Assembly (NCBI GenBank): GCA_020636845.1
Contig: JACJXD010000003.1
Span: 124,001-188,000 of the forward strand
Length of the DNA: 64,000 nt
Origin: Bacteroidales bacterium
Lineage (GTDB): Bacteria > Bacteroidota > Bacteroidia > Bacteroidales > Tenuifilaceae
Direction: 5' to 3'
Of the stretch, positions 18,070 through 27,140 are shown piece by piece. The translations under genes and the position numbers were made by a program. The notes beneath the pieces are model-generated. The model had not been told where the DNA came from. It did no database searches and saw nothing but the letters and a program-made list of their open reading frames with translations. The stretch's first letter is position 1; every line of letters begins with the position of its first letter.

Positions 18070-19320
18070 ATGAAAACTAAAACAAACAAACTGCTGCTTA
18101 TCGGATTAGGATTCTTAACAGCATCCTGCTCTTCGAGTTTACAGGTAAGCAATTCATCGTCATGGGGTGATGAAATTTATGGAACTACCACCGTAAAAAA
18201 AGTTGAAACACCAGTAGCAACTAATGAGCCAACAAAAACGGAAAATCCTAACTACAAAAAACTAGATGATAAATTTGCCGAGGCTTTAAAGGTTGCCCAA
18301 GATACTACTAGCAAAAATGATACCGTAGTATATAAAGCCGAAAATAATAATCCTTACGATAGAATACTATCGGATAGTTATCAGGAATCTTACGAACGTA
18401 GATTAAGGGGTTTTGAAGATCCCAGATATGGAATTGAGAACTGGACAACTTACTACTCGGACGATTACTGGTATGCACAAGCTTATGACCCTAGTTTCTA
18501 TAGAATAGTAGTTATGGGAGGGCAAGTCTGGGTAGAACCTTGGTATATATATAACATGTTTAGTTGGCCAAGAACATCGTTATGGATTGGCTGGAATTGG
18601 GGTTATTATAATCCATGGTACTACAATTCTTGGTATCCTAACTACTGGAATCCCTACTATGGATGGGGTGCAAACTATACATACCCTTATTACTATAATA
18701 CTCCCACAAATTATTATGGTAGAAGAAACAGTATCAGCGGAAATCAAACAGCAACATACAGAACTATAAATCCTGTTGCTACGGCAAATACCAGAAACAC
18801 GCAAACTGTAGTTTCTCGTAATAGATATTCAACGAATAGTACAAATTCTATAAGAACAACTCGAGATGCCCAAACCCGTATAACCCCCACATACGAAAAC
18901 AGGCAAACTACAGAAGGCCGTAATACTGTAATAAATAATCGTACAACAAGACCTTCAAGAAATATTGGCATAAGCGAACCAACAAGAAGAAGTGGCACAA
19001 CAACATATACCAGAACCAGAACTAATTCTTCTACCGACTTTAATAACACTCGACGGACTACAAATCCTACTTATAATACTACAAGTACTAGAACAAACAA
19101 TTCTGTTACACGCCCTAGAAGTACAACTACCCCAATATACAACCGCCCCAATAGAAGTAGTACAACCTCTCAAACAAGAGGAACAGAGTCCAATCGAAAT
19201 GAATCATATACAAGATCATCTTCTCGCACCTCAACATCTTCATCCTCTAGAAGTTCCTCTAGTGCATCAAGAAGTACCTCCTCTTCAAGCAACACTAGTA
19301 GCAGCAATAGAAGAAAATAA
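18070..19320 (+). CDS. Lipoprotein with aromatic-rich centre and Ser/Thr/Arg/Asn-rich tail
   Basis: From the ATG at 18070 this is a 416-aa protein with a lipobox (LLLIGLGFLTASC, cysteine about 20). Residues about 115-230 are unusually rich in Tyr, Trp, Asn, Gly and Pro (for example WIGWNWGYYNPWYYNSWYPN). From about 230 to the end the sequence is low complexity, rich in Arg, Thr, Ser and Asn, ending in a serine/arginine run. Similar proteins are common in Bacteroidota beside FadL-like porins and have no known function. It probably sits in or on the outer membrane. A terminator separates it from the FadL-like gene 69 bases on. The low-complexity part produces spurious open frames on both strands. 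Confidence 0.8.
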   Translation: MKTKTNKLLLIGLGFLTASCSSSLQVSNSSSWGDEIYGTTTVKKVETPVATNEPTKTENPNYKKLDDKFAEALKVAQDTTSKNDTVVYKAENNNPYDRILSDSYQESYERRLRGFEDPRYGIENWTTYYSDDYWYAQAYDPSFYRIVVMGGQVWVEPWYIYNMFSWPRTSLWIGWNWGYYNPWYYNSWYPNYWNPYYGWGANYTYPYYYNTPTNYYGRRNSISGNQTATYRTINPVATANTRNTQTVVSRNRYSTNSTNSIRTTRDAQTRITPTYENRQTTEGRNTVINNRTTRPSRNIGISEPTRRSGTTTYTRTRTNSSTDFNNTRRTTNPTYNTTSTRTNNSVTRPRSTTTPIYNRPNRSSTTSQTRGTESNRNESYTRSSSRTSTSSSSRSSSSASRSTSSSSNTSSSNRRK

Positions 19321-19340
19321 CAAAGATAATCGCACCTCTT

Positions 19341-19362
19341 GGAGAGGGTATAAACCCTCTCC
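19341..19362 (+). terminator. Terminator after the aromatic-rich lipoprotein gene
   Basis: A perfect 9-bp stem (19341-19349 with 19354-19362) with an ATAA loop, followed by TTTTATTAT. Confidence 0.85.
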
Positions 19363-19389
19363 TTTTATTATAAACTAATAATCAGAATT

Positions 19390-20913
19390 ATGAATATTCT
19401 AAAGAAAATTTCGATAGTAGGTATCATAGCATTAATAACCGCCCCATCCTATGCCCAAAACGTTGCGGATGGCTTACGATTTAGTCAAACACTAACCAAT
19501 GGAACCGCCCGTTTTGTTTCAATGGGTGGCGCTTTTGGTTCTTTAGGCGCCGATTTTTCCTCCATTTCCATAAATCCTGCCGGATTAGGGGTATATAAAT
19601 CTGGAGAATTTACATTCACACCATCGTTTAAAAGACAATCTTTTGATTCTGACTTTTTAGGAATAAGTGCTTCGGACAGTAAAAATAAACTGTATATCGA
19701 CAATCTAGGGATCGTTCTAAATTTCAAACCCTATAAATCTGGCGACGACGGCATACAAGATATTAATTTTGCTTTTGGATATAATAGAACTAACGACTTT
19801 CATTCTAACAGCATTGCTATAGGAAACTACGACCAATATTCCATAATGGATTATTTTGCAAGTATTAGTTCACCATATGAAGACGTAGATCTTCAATATA
19901 CAAATGATAACAATCCATTTGAAACACAAGGGACTGGCGCATGGGAATCAATTATGGCATGGAACACATGGTTACTCTACGATCATGATAGCACCGGATG
20001 GACATCGTCATTGCATCCTGAAGATTTAGTTAGCCATCAGAATGTGGTAAGTACTGAAGGAAGCATGGGTGAATACGAGATGGCAATAGGAGCAAATATT
20101 TCCAACAAATTTTATCTAGGTACCACTCTAGGTATTACCAATTTTTCGTACACTTATAACAATACATACAGCGAAGACGCTTATATTAATAATACTCCAT
20201 TAGATAATAACTATCGCTTTAACTATCTCGATTATAATCAATACATAGAAACTAAGGGAACTGGATTTAACCTAAAAATCGGAGGAATTTACACTCCTAC
20301 TCCAAGTATTCGTATTGGCGCTGCAGTACATACTCCTACATTTTATTCCTTTAGCGATGATTTTTCATATTCTATAACTACAAACTTTGATACTACAGGT
20401 TATCCAACAACTTTTAGCAGTACTAGTCCACTAGGTAAGTATGACTATAAATTTGAAACACCTTTTAAGTTTATCGGAAGTTTTGCCTATGTGTATAAAC
20501 AATTAGGGTTACTAAGTGCCGATATTGAATATGTGGATTATTCCTCGATGCGTTTTAGAGATGGAGGCGACGGGTACAGTTTCTGGGATGTAAACCAGCA
20601 AATAAGCCAAACCTTTAAAAATGTTTTAAATATAAGGGTTGGCGGAGAAGTTAAACTAGACGATTTCTCTATCAGAGCAGGCTATTCTTATTATCCTTCA
20701 CCGTACAAATCTGGCTATATAAACAGCGGATCGAATATTCAACAATTTTCGGCAGGTTTTGGCTACCGTTCAGGAAACTTTTTTATTGATATGGCCTATC
20801 AGCATACCCTACAAAAAGCAAAATACCTGTTCTACGACGATGCCTATTTACCTACCGTAAATACAACATTAAACCAAGGAAAAGTTTTACTAACACTCGG
20901 ATTCAGATATTAA
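19390..20913 (+). CDS. OmpP1/FadL-family outer-membrane transporter
   Basis: A 507-aa barrel protein with a signal peptide (IVGIIALITAPSYA, cut before QNVADG). The mature N-terminus contains GTARFVSMGGAFGSLGADFS and SISINPAGLGVYKSGEFTFT, the hallmark NPAG segment of the FadL/TodX family. It ends in LLTLGFRY with a terminal aromatic. FadL proteins let hydrophobic compounds such as fatty acids cross the outer membrane by lateral diffusion. The substrate here is unknown. It follows the aromatic-rich lipoprotein gene and ends at a bidirectional terminator. Confidence 0.9.
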   Translation: MNILKKISIVGIIALITAPSYAQNVADGLRFSQTLTNGTARFVSMGGAFGSLGADFSSISINPAGLGVYKSGEFTFTPSFKRQSFDSDFLGISASDSKNKLYIDNLGIVLNFKPYKSGDDGIQDINFAFGYNRTNDFHSNSIAIGNYDQYSIMDYFASISSPYEDVDLQYTNDNNPFETQGTGAWESIMAWNTWLLYDHDSTGWTSSLHPEDLVSHQNVVSTEGSMGEYEMAIGANISNKFYLGTTLGITNFSYTYNNTYSEDAYINNTPLDNNYRFNYLDYNQYIETKGTGFNLKIGGIYTPTPSIRIGAAVHTPTFYSFSDDFSYSITTNFDTTGYPTTFSSTSPLGKYDYKFETPFKFIGSFAYVYKQLGLLSADIEYVDYSSMRFRDGGDGYSFWDVNQQISQTFKNVLNIRVGGEVKLDDFSIRAGYSYYPSPYKSGYINSGSNIQQFSAGFGYRSGNFFIDMAYQHTLQKAKYLFYDDAYLPTVNTTLNQGKVLLTLGFRY

Positions 20914-20932
20914 AAAGTATAATATTAAAACA

Positions 20933-20956
20933 AAAAGGCTGCAATCGCAGCCTTTT
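20933..20956. terminator. Bidirectional terminator
   Basis: A 10-bp stem (20933-20942 with 20947-20956) with an AATC loop and A/T runs on both sides. It ends the FadL-like gene and the convergent WbqC-like gene, whose stop codon is at its edge. Confidence 0.85.
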
Positions 20957-21601
20957 CTATTTAGAAACAGAATACATTCTTTTTAGTAATCCAACAGTTG
21001 CCAACCCTTCGTTAAACAGCATATCTATAATACTTAAGTTAGGAACAAAACCTACCTTATGAGCAAATACTTGGTAGTATTGAACTTGAGTAAACTGCAT
21101 ATCCTTTTCTAATTTTACCTTCGGGCTAATTAAACCTCGACAGTCTTCAATACTACTCTCAGAATATTCAAAACTATAATCTGTCGTCAAATTAATTTCA
21201 ACTTTAAGTTCTAAAAATTTGAGAATAGCCTCTATTAATTCGAAGTTAAAATCGAAAAGATTAATAAATTTTTTAGAATAAAAAGGATACAGCATATCAA
21301 ATACAAACTCAAAGTACGGTGAAGAACCGTATCCGGCTTCTATAGCCCGTAAGTGAATCTTCTGCCACTCGGAACTGTTATCAATTTCTACATTCCTAAT
21401 GGGAGTATGATTTCCATTGGTTTTTATAACAGGTATTGATAATGGCAAAACACCATTTGCCGACAGAATGACACACCTGTTTCGGTAAGTTTGCTTTAGG
21501 TAATTTTCGCACGCTTCAAGACAGATTGAATTGCCCGAAACCAGCCTGCTAAAAAACTGCAATGGAGGCAAATATGCGGTTGATAAGATTACCCTTGACA
21601 T
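20957..21601 (-). CDS. WbqC family protein
   Basis: A 214-aa protein. The N-terminal ILSTAYLPPLQFFSRLV and the central WQKIHLRAIEAGYGSSPYFE match the WbqC family (PF08889). The family was named after an O-antigen locus gene and its members are thought to modify sugars or glycoconjugates, but the activity is not established. It is the third gene in the order dapB, lepB, wbqC-like. A hairpin at 21626-21649 between lepB and this gene may reduce read-through. Confidence 0.88.
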   Translation of the reverse strand: MSRVILSTAYLPPLQFFSRLVSGNSICLEACENYLKQTYRNRCVILSANGVLPLSIPVIKTNGNHTPIRNVEIDNSSEWQKIHLRAIEAGYGSSPYFEFVFDMLYPFYSKKFINLFDFNFELIEAILKFLELKVEINLTTDYSFEYSESSIEDCRGLISPKVKLEKDMQFTQVQYYQVFAHKVGFVPNLSIIDMLFNEGLATVGLLKRMYSVSK

Positions 21602-21625
21602 TCAACACAAATTTTACAACACGAA

Positions 21626-21649
21626 AAGTCCTCGAATTACCGAGGACTT
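21626..21649 (-). terminator. Possible terminator of lepB
   Basis: A perfect 9-bp stem (21626-21634 with 21641-21649) with a 6-base loop between lepB and the WbqC-like gene. The T run after it on the minus strand is short (TTCGTG), so termination may be partial. Confidence 0.55.
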
Positions 21650-21660
21650 CAACTTGAAAT

Positions 21661-22998
21661 TTAATGAATTCCACTAAAAATTCTTTTCCACCGAATATTG
21701 AAAGGAAACGATTTGTCTTTATCAAGCGATAGCCATATAAACTCTGCTTTTCCAACAACATGATCTTCCGGAACAAATCCCCAAAAACGACTATCGGCAG
21801 AGTTATGCCTATTATCGCCCATCATAAAGTAATAGTTCATTTTAAAGGTGTAATTAGTAGCAACCTTACCGTTAATATAAATCGTGCTATCCTTTACACT
21901 TAGATCATTATTTTCGTAAACATCAATAATCCTTTGATATATTGGTAAATTGTGCATGGACAGGGTCACCGTAGTTCCTTTTTTAGGAACCCATAATGGG
22001 CCAAAATTATCTTCAGTCCAAAGGTAAGTAGGATCGTGAGGAAATATTAACTTCCACATTACCAAGGAATCTCTATCTTCCATGCGCGTTATCTTTGTAA
22101 TATTTCCAAAGGCTTCTATCCGCGATAGCATCTCCTCGGTTAATGGTAATACATACGATGAATCTACAGGATTATACTTTACATCGCTGTTTGCCATTCC
22201 CATTTCCTCCAACCTAATTGGATTAATGGTAATTCCATTGGTTTTTATGACGTAATTATACTGACGTTCGCCAATATTAACCTGCTCTTTCCCGTTAATA
22301 AAAAGTGTTCCGTGTTTTACCTGTAATGAATCGCCAGGAATAGCCACGCAACGTTTTATGTAGTTTTCACGTCTGTCAATTGGACGATAAATAATATCGA
22401 AATTCGATTTTATATAATCGCGACCATAAATCCGCGCAAGCGTGTAATAGCTAGAATTCTGATCCTGCAATACAACAGTATCCCCCTCCGGAAAATTAAA
22501 TACAACCACATCGTTACGTTTAACATTGCCTAAACCAGCAATTCGCTTGTACGGCCAACTAGGCCACTCGATAAACGACTTGGTATATTTCGTAAAAGGA
22601 AGAGTATGATGTACAAAAGGAAAGGCAATTGGCGTATTTGGCATCTTTGGACCATAAGCCGTTTTGCTAACAAAAAGGTAATCGCCAACTAGCAACGTTT
22701 TTTCCATAGATGACGTTGGAATCGTATAGGCTTCTATAAAAAACATGCGTATTAAGGTTGCCGCAATTACTGCAAATATTATGGCGTCAACCCATTCTAT
22801 AAGCACGGTTTTCTTCTGCCCACGCTTTTTCCAAAATGTCCAGTTTACCTTTTTCGATATGTAAAAATCGAAAATAATGGGCAATCCAAGTAGGAGCCAA
22901 TAATTTCCAATCCAAATTACCCATAGAATAAATATAACGGCTGCGAAACCAAATTTGAAATACTTGTTCCTCAGAAATAATCGAATTTTACTTAGCAT
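21661..22998 (-). CDS. lepB: Signal peptidase I
   Basis: A 445-aa membrane serine protease that removes signal peptides at the outer face of the inner membrane. N-terminal hydrophobic segments (YFKFGFAAVIFILWVIWIG and around VDAIIFAVIAATLI) anchor it. The catalytic serine lies in YTIPTSSMEKTLLVGDY, the catalytic lysine in ENYIKRCVAIPGD, and box E reads MMGDNRHNSADSRFWG. It is longer than E. coli LepB, with a long insertion between lysine and box E, as usual in Bacteroidota. It lies 43 bases downstream of dapB, probably in one transcript. Confidence 0.95.
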   Translation of the reverse strand: MLSKIRLFLRNKYFKFGFAAVIFILWVIWIGNYWLLLGLPIIFDFYISKKVNWTFWKKRGQKKTVLIEWVDAIIFAVIAATLIRMFFIEAYTIPTSSMEKTLLVGDYLFVSKTAYGPKMPNTPIAFPFVHHTLPFTKYTKSFIEWPSWPYKRIAGLGNVKRNDVVVFNFPEGDTVVLQDQNSSYYTLARIYGRDYIKSNFDIIYRPIDRRENYIKRCVAIPGDSLQVKHGTLFINGKEQVNIGERQYNYVIKTNGITINPIRLEEMGMANSDVKYNPVDSSYVLPLTEEMLSRIEAFGNITKITRMEDRDSLVMWKLIFPHDPTYLWTEDNFGPLWVPKKGTTVTLSMHNLPIYQRIIDVYENNDLSVKDSTIYINGKVATNYTFKMNYYFMMGDNRHNSADSRFWGFVPEDHVVGKAEFIWLSLDKDKSFPFNIRWKRIFSGIH

Positions 22999-23041
22999 GG
23001 TCTAATTTTTAAAAAACACGTAATATTAGTAATAATTAACT

Positions 23042-23761
23042 TTATTCGAAATGAAGTAAATCGTCCATTGTAAAATAGCCCTTTTTCCCTTGTAAAAACT
23101 CTCCGGCAATAACAGCTCCCAATGCAAAACCTCTACGACTTTTGGCATAATGAGCAAATTCAATTTTATCCTGCTCCGATTCGTATGTTACAATATGCGT
23201 ACCCGGAACGCTTCCCTCCCGCACCGCTTCAATAGGAATTTTACCCAACTCGCTTTGAGGCAATAACGTCCACCCATTCAAATTATCAATTTCTTTAGAG
23301 ATAATATTTGCCAAAGTAATTGCAGTTCCACTAGGTGCGTCAATTTTTTGAGTATGGTGAATTTCACGTATAGAAGCAGAATAACCCGGAACCGCGTTAA
23401 TATACCTACTTAACAAAGAATTCACTTTAAAAAAAATGTTTACACCCAAACTAAAATTTGAAGAATAAAAAAAAGCTCCTTCACTTTTTTGCGCTAACTC
23501 TATTGCCTTGAACAAATTATCATTCCAACCCGTAGTCCCCGATACAATAGCGACGCCTTTATTTAAACACGTAGTAACATTGCTAAACGCCGAATTTGGA
23601 TTAGAAAATTCTATGGCAACGTCAACCTCCGAAGGAACAATTTTGGCTATATCATCTGCATTATCATTATCCACTTTAACAGCAACCGTGTGGCCTCGCT
23701 CAAGGGCCATAGTTTCTATTTCATGTCCCATTCTTCCATACCCAATAATTGCTATACGCAT
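23042..23761 (-). CDS. dapB: 4-hydroxy-tetrahydrodipicolinate reductase
   Basis: From the ATG at 23761 this is a 239-aa enzyme; an upstream in-frame ATG at 23788 adds nine residues not expected before MRIAIIGYGRMG. The NAD(P)-binding GYGRMG is at residues 7-12. The catalytic/substrate loop EIHHTQKIDAPSGTA carries the conserved His pair and Lys of DapB. It reduces the dihydrodipicolinate precursor in the lysine and diaminopimelate pathway, feeding peptidoglycan synthesis. It heads the dapB-lepB-wbqC-like group. No other lysine gene is adjacent. Confidence 0.95.
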   Translation of the reverse strand: MRIAIIGYGRMGHEIETMALERGHTVAVKVDNDNADDIAKIVPSEVDVAIEFSNPNSAFSNVTTCLNKGVAIVSGTTGWNDNLFKAIELAQKSEGAFFYSSNFSLGVNIFFKVNSLLSRYINAVPGYSASIREIHHTQKIDAPSGTAITLANIISKEIDNLNGWTLLPQSELGKIPIEAVREGSVPGTHIVTYESEQDKIEFAHYAKSRRGFALGAVIAGEFLQGKKGYFTMDDLLHFE

Positions 23762-23840
23762 TTGTTCATTTTTTAGGCAAGTTAGCAATTTTTACAAGTT
23801 CCTCATTACATGAGGATATGCGTTAACGGAAAATAACAAA

Positions 23841-23863
23841 AAAGAGGAGCAAAACTCCTCTTT
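23841..23863 (-). terminator. Terminator of the thrS-infC-rpmI-rplT operon
   Basis: A 9-bp stem (23841-23849 with 23855-23863) with a 5-base loop. On the minus strand it is followed by TTTGTTATTTTCC, 22 bases after the rplT stop. Confidence 0.85.
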
Positions 23864-23884
23864 CTAAGTATCTTAAAAATAAAT

Positions 23885-24229
23885 TTATTTTAAAGAATCT
23901 ACTATTGCTTTAAAAGCTTCAGGATGATTCAAAGCCATATCGGCAAGAACCTTACGGTTTAATGCTATTCCCTGTTTGTTTACCTTCCCTATAAATTCGG
24001 AATATGTCATTCCATAAGGACGTACAGCTGCATTAATACGTTGAATCCATAAAGCACGAAACTCGATTTTTTTCTTCTTCCTATCGCGATAAGCGTAGGC
24101 TAACCCTTTTTCCAAGGTGTTTTTGGCAACGGTGTAAACATTACGGCGAGCCAAAAAGTTACCCTTTGTCTGCTCAAGAACTTTTTTTCTTCTTCTTCTT
24201 GACGCTACTGAATTGACTGAACGTGGCAT
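23885..24229 (-). CDS. rplT: 50S ribosomal protein L20
   Basis: A 114-aa basic protein. [20 protein letters not shown] at the N-terminus and [20 protein letters not shown] in the middle are diagnostic for L20. It binds 23S rRNA early in large-subunit assembly and in several bacteria represses its own operon. It is the last gene of the operon and is separated from rpmI by 105 bases, unusually long for this operon. Confidence 0.98.
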   Translation of the reverse strand: MPRSVNSVASRRRRKKVLEQTKGNFLARRNVYTVAKNTLEKGLAYAYRDRKKKKIEFRALWIQRINAAVRPYGMTYSEFIGKVNKQGIALNRKVLADMALNHPEAFKAIVDSLK

Positions 24230-24334
24230 GTGTTAAACAATTTTTGAATGGTTAGCGGTCAAATTCGACTCTTAGCGGCTAATTCATTCTGGTTAATAAT
24301 TTAAAGTAATTTACTCGAAAAAGTTAATAGGTTA

Positions 24335-24532
24335 CTACTTAAGGTTAAGCATCGACAAAACTTTCTTCTCGTCAACTTTCTCAACAATGGCAACATGAGT
24401 TAAGTTACGTTTTTGTTTTGTTTCCTTTTTAGTCAAAATGTGACTTTTGTAAGCATGCTTCCTCTTAACTTTCCCTGTTCCGGTTAAAGAAAACCGTTTC
24501 TTTGCACCGGTGTGAGTTTTTGTTTTTGGCAT
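24335..24532 (-). CDS. rpmI: 50S ribosomal protein L35
   Basis: A 65-aa very basic protein starting [20 protein letters not shown], with the L35 pattern [13 protein letters not shown]. It is a structural protein of the large subunit. It lies 17 bases after infC and upstream of rplT in the classical order. Confidence 0.98.
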   Translation of the reverse strand: MPKTKTHTGAKKRFSLTGTGKVKRKHAYKSHILTKKETKQKRNLTHVAIVEKVDEKKVLSMLNLK

Positions 24533-24549
24533 TCTACTGCAATTAATTT

Positions 24550-25107
24550 TTATTTACTTACTTTTTTCACTCCTTTTGGAGCTATCAACATAATCATTCG
24601 TTTTCCTTCTAGTTTAGGTAATTGCTCTACTTTACCTAACTCTTCAAGATCCTGAGCAAACCGAAGTAATAGTATTTCACCTTGCTCCTTGAATAGTATT
24701 GACCGTCCTTTAAAAAACACGTACGCTTTAACCTTTGCACCATCGTTAAGAAAATTCTCGGCATGTTTTAACTTGAAGTTGTAATCGTGCTCATCGGTAT
24801 TCGGTCCAAACCGAATTTCCTTTACTACAATCTTCTGAGCATTTGCCTTGATTTCCTTTTGCTTTTTCTTCTGTTGATAAAGGAACTTTTGATAATCTAA
24901 AACCTTGCAAATTGGTGGATCGGCTTTGTCAGAAATCATTACCAAATCCATTTCCATATCAAAGGCCATTTTTCGAGCTTCTTCTACTGGATATATCCCC
25001 GGTTTAACAGGATCTTCTCCAACAAGGCGGACAAACTTTGAACGAATCTCTTCGTTTATTAAATACTTATCGTCCATTACCTTTTTGTTATTATATGGTG
25101 CAGCTAT
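24550..25107 (-). CDS. infC: Translation initiation factor IF-3 (probable AUA start)
   Basis: IF-3 binds the 30S subunit, prevents premature 50S joining and rejects non-standard start codons. [15 protein letters not shown] marks the N-domain; [20 protein letters not shown] and [13 protein letters not shown] mark the C-domain. The first in-frame ATG is at 25077 (175 aa, starting [10 protein letters not shown]) but has no ribosome-binding site. Ten codons upstream an in-frame ATA at 25105-25107 lies seven bases after GGAGGG (25115-25120). Starting there gives 185 aa with the N-terminal tail expected of IF-3. Because E. coli infC uses AUU and IF-3 represses it through that codon, an AUA start here implies the same feedback. 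The start is inference; the gene identity is certain. Confidence 0.95.
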   Translation of the reverse strand: MAAPYNNKKVMDDKYLINEEIRSKFVRLVGEDPVKPGIYPVEEARKMAFDMEMDLVMISDKADPPICKVLDYQKFLYQQKKKQKEIKANAQKIVVKEIRFGPNTDEHDYNFKLKHAENFLNDGAKVKAYVFFKGRSILFKEQGEILLLRFAQDLEELGKVEQLPKLEGKRMIMLIAPKGVKKVSK

Positions 25108-25114
25108 GGTTAAA

Positions 25115-25120
25115 CCCTCC
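25115..25120 (-). promoter_or_regulatory. Strong Shine-Dalgarno sequence of infC
   Basis: On the minus strand AAAAAAGGAGGG ends seven bases before the ATA codon at 25107-25105, an ideal distance. It is 37 bases from the first ATG, too far to serve it. It lies in the 27-base gap after the thrS stop codon. Confidence 0.75.
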
Positions 25121-25134
25121 TTTTTTAGTTAATA

Positions 25135-27075
25135 CTATATTTCTTGCAATTGTTTATCAATGTTAGTTCTGATTAATTCCACAAACTCTTCGAGTTTCAT
25201 TTGACCTTTATCGCCTTCTCCCTGTACCCTAACAGCAACCATATCAGATTCCTGTTCTTTTTCTCCTACAATCAAAATGTATGGAATTCTTCGTAACTCG
25301 TTATCTCTGATTTTCTTACCAATCTTCTCGTTCCGGTCATCAATCAGCGTGCGAATATCGGAATTATTTAGGAAATTTAAAACTTTTTTTGCGTAATCGT
25401 TATATTTTTCGCTTATCGGAAGAATAACTGCCTGATCGGGAGTTAGCCACAGCGGGAATTTTCCACCAGTATGCTCAATAAGCACGGCAACAAACCGCTC
25501 CATCGAACCAAAAGGCGCACGGTGAATCATGATTGGGCGGTGACGTTTATCGTCGTTTCCAATGTATTCCAACTCGAATCGTTCAGGCAAATTATAGTCA
25601 ACCTGAATTGTTCCAAGTTGCCACTTACGACCTATTGCATCCTTTACCATGAAATCCAATTTTGGACCATAGAATGCAGCCTCACCTAATTCGGTTACCG
25701 TTTTTAAGCCCCGCTCTGCAGCAGCTTCGGTAATGGCTCTTTCGGCTTTTTCCCAATTTTCGTCGGAACCAATATACTTTTCCTTATCGTTAGGATCGCG
25801 AAGCGAAATTTGTGCGGTATAGTCGTTAAAGTTAAGCGTCTTAAATATGTACAATACGATATCGATAACCTTAATAAACTCCTCCTTTAACTGATCGGGA
25901 CGGCAGAAAATGTGCGCATCGTCCTGAGTAAATCCACGAACCCTAGTCAGCCCATGCAATTCACCACTTTGCTCGTAACGGTAAACTGTTCCAAATTCGG
26001 CCAACCGTAAAGGTAAATCTTTATACGAACGTGGTTTATATTTGTATATTTCGCAATGATGAGGACAATTCATTGGCTTTAGTAAAAACTCCTCGCCTTC
26101 CTGTGGTGTAGTAATTGGACGGAAACTATCCTTTCCGTACTTAGCCCAGTGCCCGGATGTTATATACAACTCCTTCTGTCCTATGTGCGGGGTAATTACC
26201 TGTTCGTAACCATATTTCTTTTGTACCTTCTTTAAGAACATTTCCAAGCGTTCTCTTAACTGAGCTCCTCGTGGCAACCACAACGGCAACCCAGCACCTA
26301 CACTTTGTGAGAAAGTAAATAGTTCAAGTTCTTTTCCAAGTTTTCTGTGGTCGCGCTTCTTAGCCTCTTCCAAAAGAGCCAAGTACTCGTCCAACTGCTT
26401 TTTCTGTGGAAATGTTACCCCGTAAATACGAGTAAGCATTTTATTTTTCTCATCTCCACGCCAGTATGCCCCTGCAACACTTAGCAATTTAATTGCTTTG
26501 ATGTATCCAGTATTGGGTAAATGTGGCCCCCGACACAAATCGGTAAAATCACCTTGCTTATAAAAGGTAATTGTACCATCCTGCAAATCGGTTATGAGTT
26601 CAACTTTATACGGATCTCCTTTTTCTTTATATGTTTTTAAAGCCTCGGCCTTAGTAACTTCCATACGAACAATCGGCTGCTTTGCGTGAGCAAATTCCAG
26701 CATCTTTTGCTCAACCATAGGTAACTGATCCTCGGTAAAGGTTGTTGATCCAAAATCTACATCATAATAAAAACCATTTTCGATACTTGGTCCTATTCCC
26801 AATTTTATACCAGGAAAAAGATTCTCAAGCGCTTCTGCCATTAAGTGAGCCGAAGAATGCCAGAAAGCATGCTTTCCTTTATCGTCGTCCCATTTATGCA
26901 ACTTAACGGTAGCGTCGTTATTAATTTCGCGTGTTAAATCCCACACCTCACCATTAACCGATACTGCTAACACCTCCTGAGCTAAACGTTCCGAAATGCT
27001 TTTTGCAATCTCGAGCCCAGTTACACCTTTAGGATACTCTCGTACCTTACCGTCAGGAAAAGTAATTTTTATCAT
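25135..27075 (-). CDS. thrS: Threonyl-tRNA synthetase
   Basis: A 646-aa class II synthetase. The N-terminal TGS domain ([20 protein letters not shown]) is followed by the editing domain with [11 protein letters not shown], the catalytic core with zinc ligands in [12 protein letters not shown] and [13 protein letters not shown], and the anticodon-binding domain ([17 protein letters not shown]). Length and order match E. coli ThrRS. It is the first gene of thrS-infC-rpmI-rplT, with a -7 box about 20 bases upstream. No T-box or operator-like leader is visible in the short leader. Confidence 0.98.
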   Translation of the reverse strand: MIKITFPDGKVREYPKGVTGLEIAKSISERLAQEVLAVSVNGEVWDLTREINNDATVKLHKWDDDKGKHAFWHSSAHLMAEALENLFPGIKLGIGPSIENGFYYDVDFGSTTFTEDQLPMVEQKMLEFAHAKQPIVRMEVTKAEALKTYKEKGDPYKVELITDLQDGTITFYKQGDFTDLCRGPHLPNTGYIKAIKLLSVAGAYWRGDEKNKMLTRIYGVTFPQKKQLDEYLALLEEAKKRDHRKLGKELELFTFSQSVGAGLPLWLPRGAQLRERLEMFLKKVQKKYGYEQVITPHIGQKELYITSGHWAKYGKDSFRPITTPQEGEEFLLKPMNCPHHCEIYKYKPRSYKDLPLRLAEFGTVYRYEQSGELHGLTRVRGFTQDDAHIFCRPDQLKEEFIKVIDIVLYIFKTLNFNDYTAQISLRDPNDKEKYIGSDENWEKAERAITEAAAERGLKTVTELGEAAFYGPKLDFMVKDAIGRKWQLGTIQVDYNLPERFELEYIGNDDKRHRPIMIHRAPFGSMERFVAVLIEHTGGKFPLWLTPDQAVILPISEKYNDYAKKVLNFLNNSDIRTLIDDRNEKIGKKIRDNELRRIPYILIVGEKEQESDMVAVRVQGEGDKGQMKLEEFVELIRTNIDKQLQEI

Positions 27076-27095
27076 AATTGCAATTTTGAAAGTTG

Positions 27096-27103
27096 CAAAA
27101 TTA
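27096..27103 (-). promoter_or_regulatory. -7 element of the thrS operon
   Basis: On the minus strand TAATTTTG followed by C matches TAnnTTTG and ends 20 bases before the thrS ATG. The leader would be about 15 nt. No clear -33 element was found. Confidence 0.55.
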
Positions 27104-27140
27104 ATGAATTTTTAAATAAAACCCTTAATTATTAATCGAT

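Noticed and set aside
18580..19378. Overlapping open frames on both strands within the aromatic-rich lipoprotein gene
   Set aside because: They are caused by low-complexity, repetitive codons; none has a plausible start or recognisable domain.
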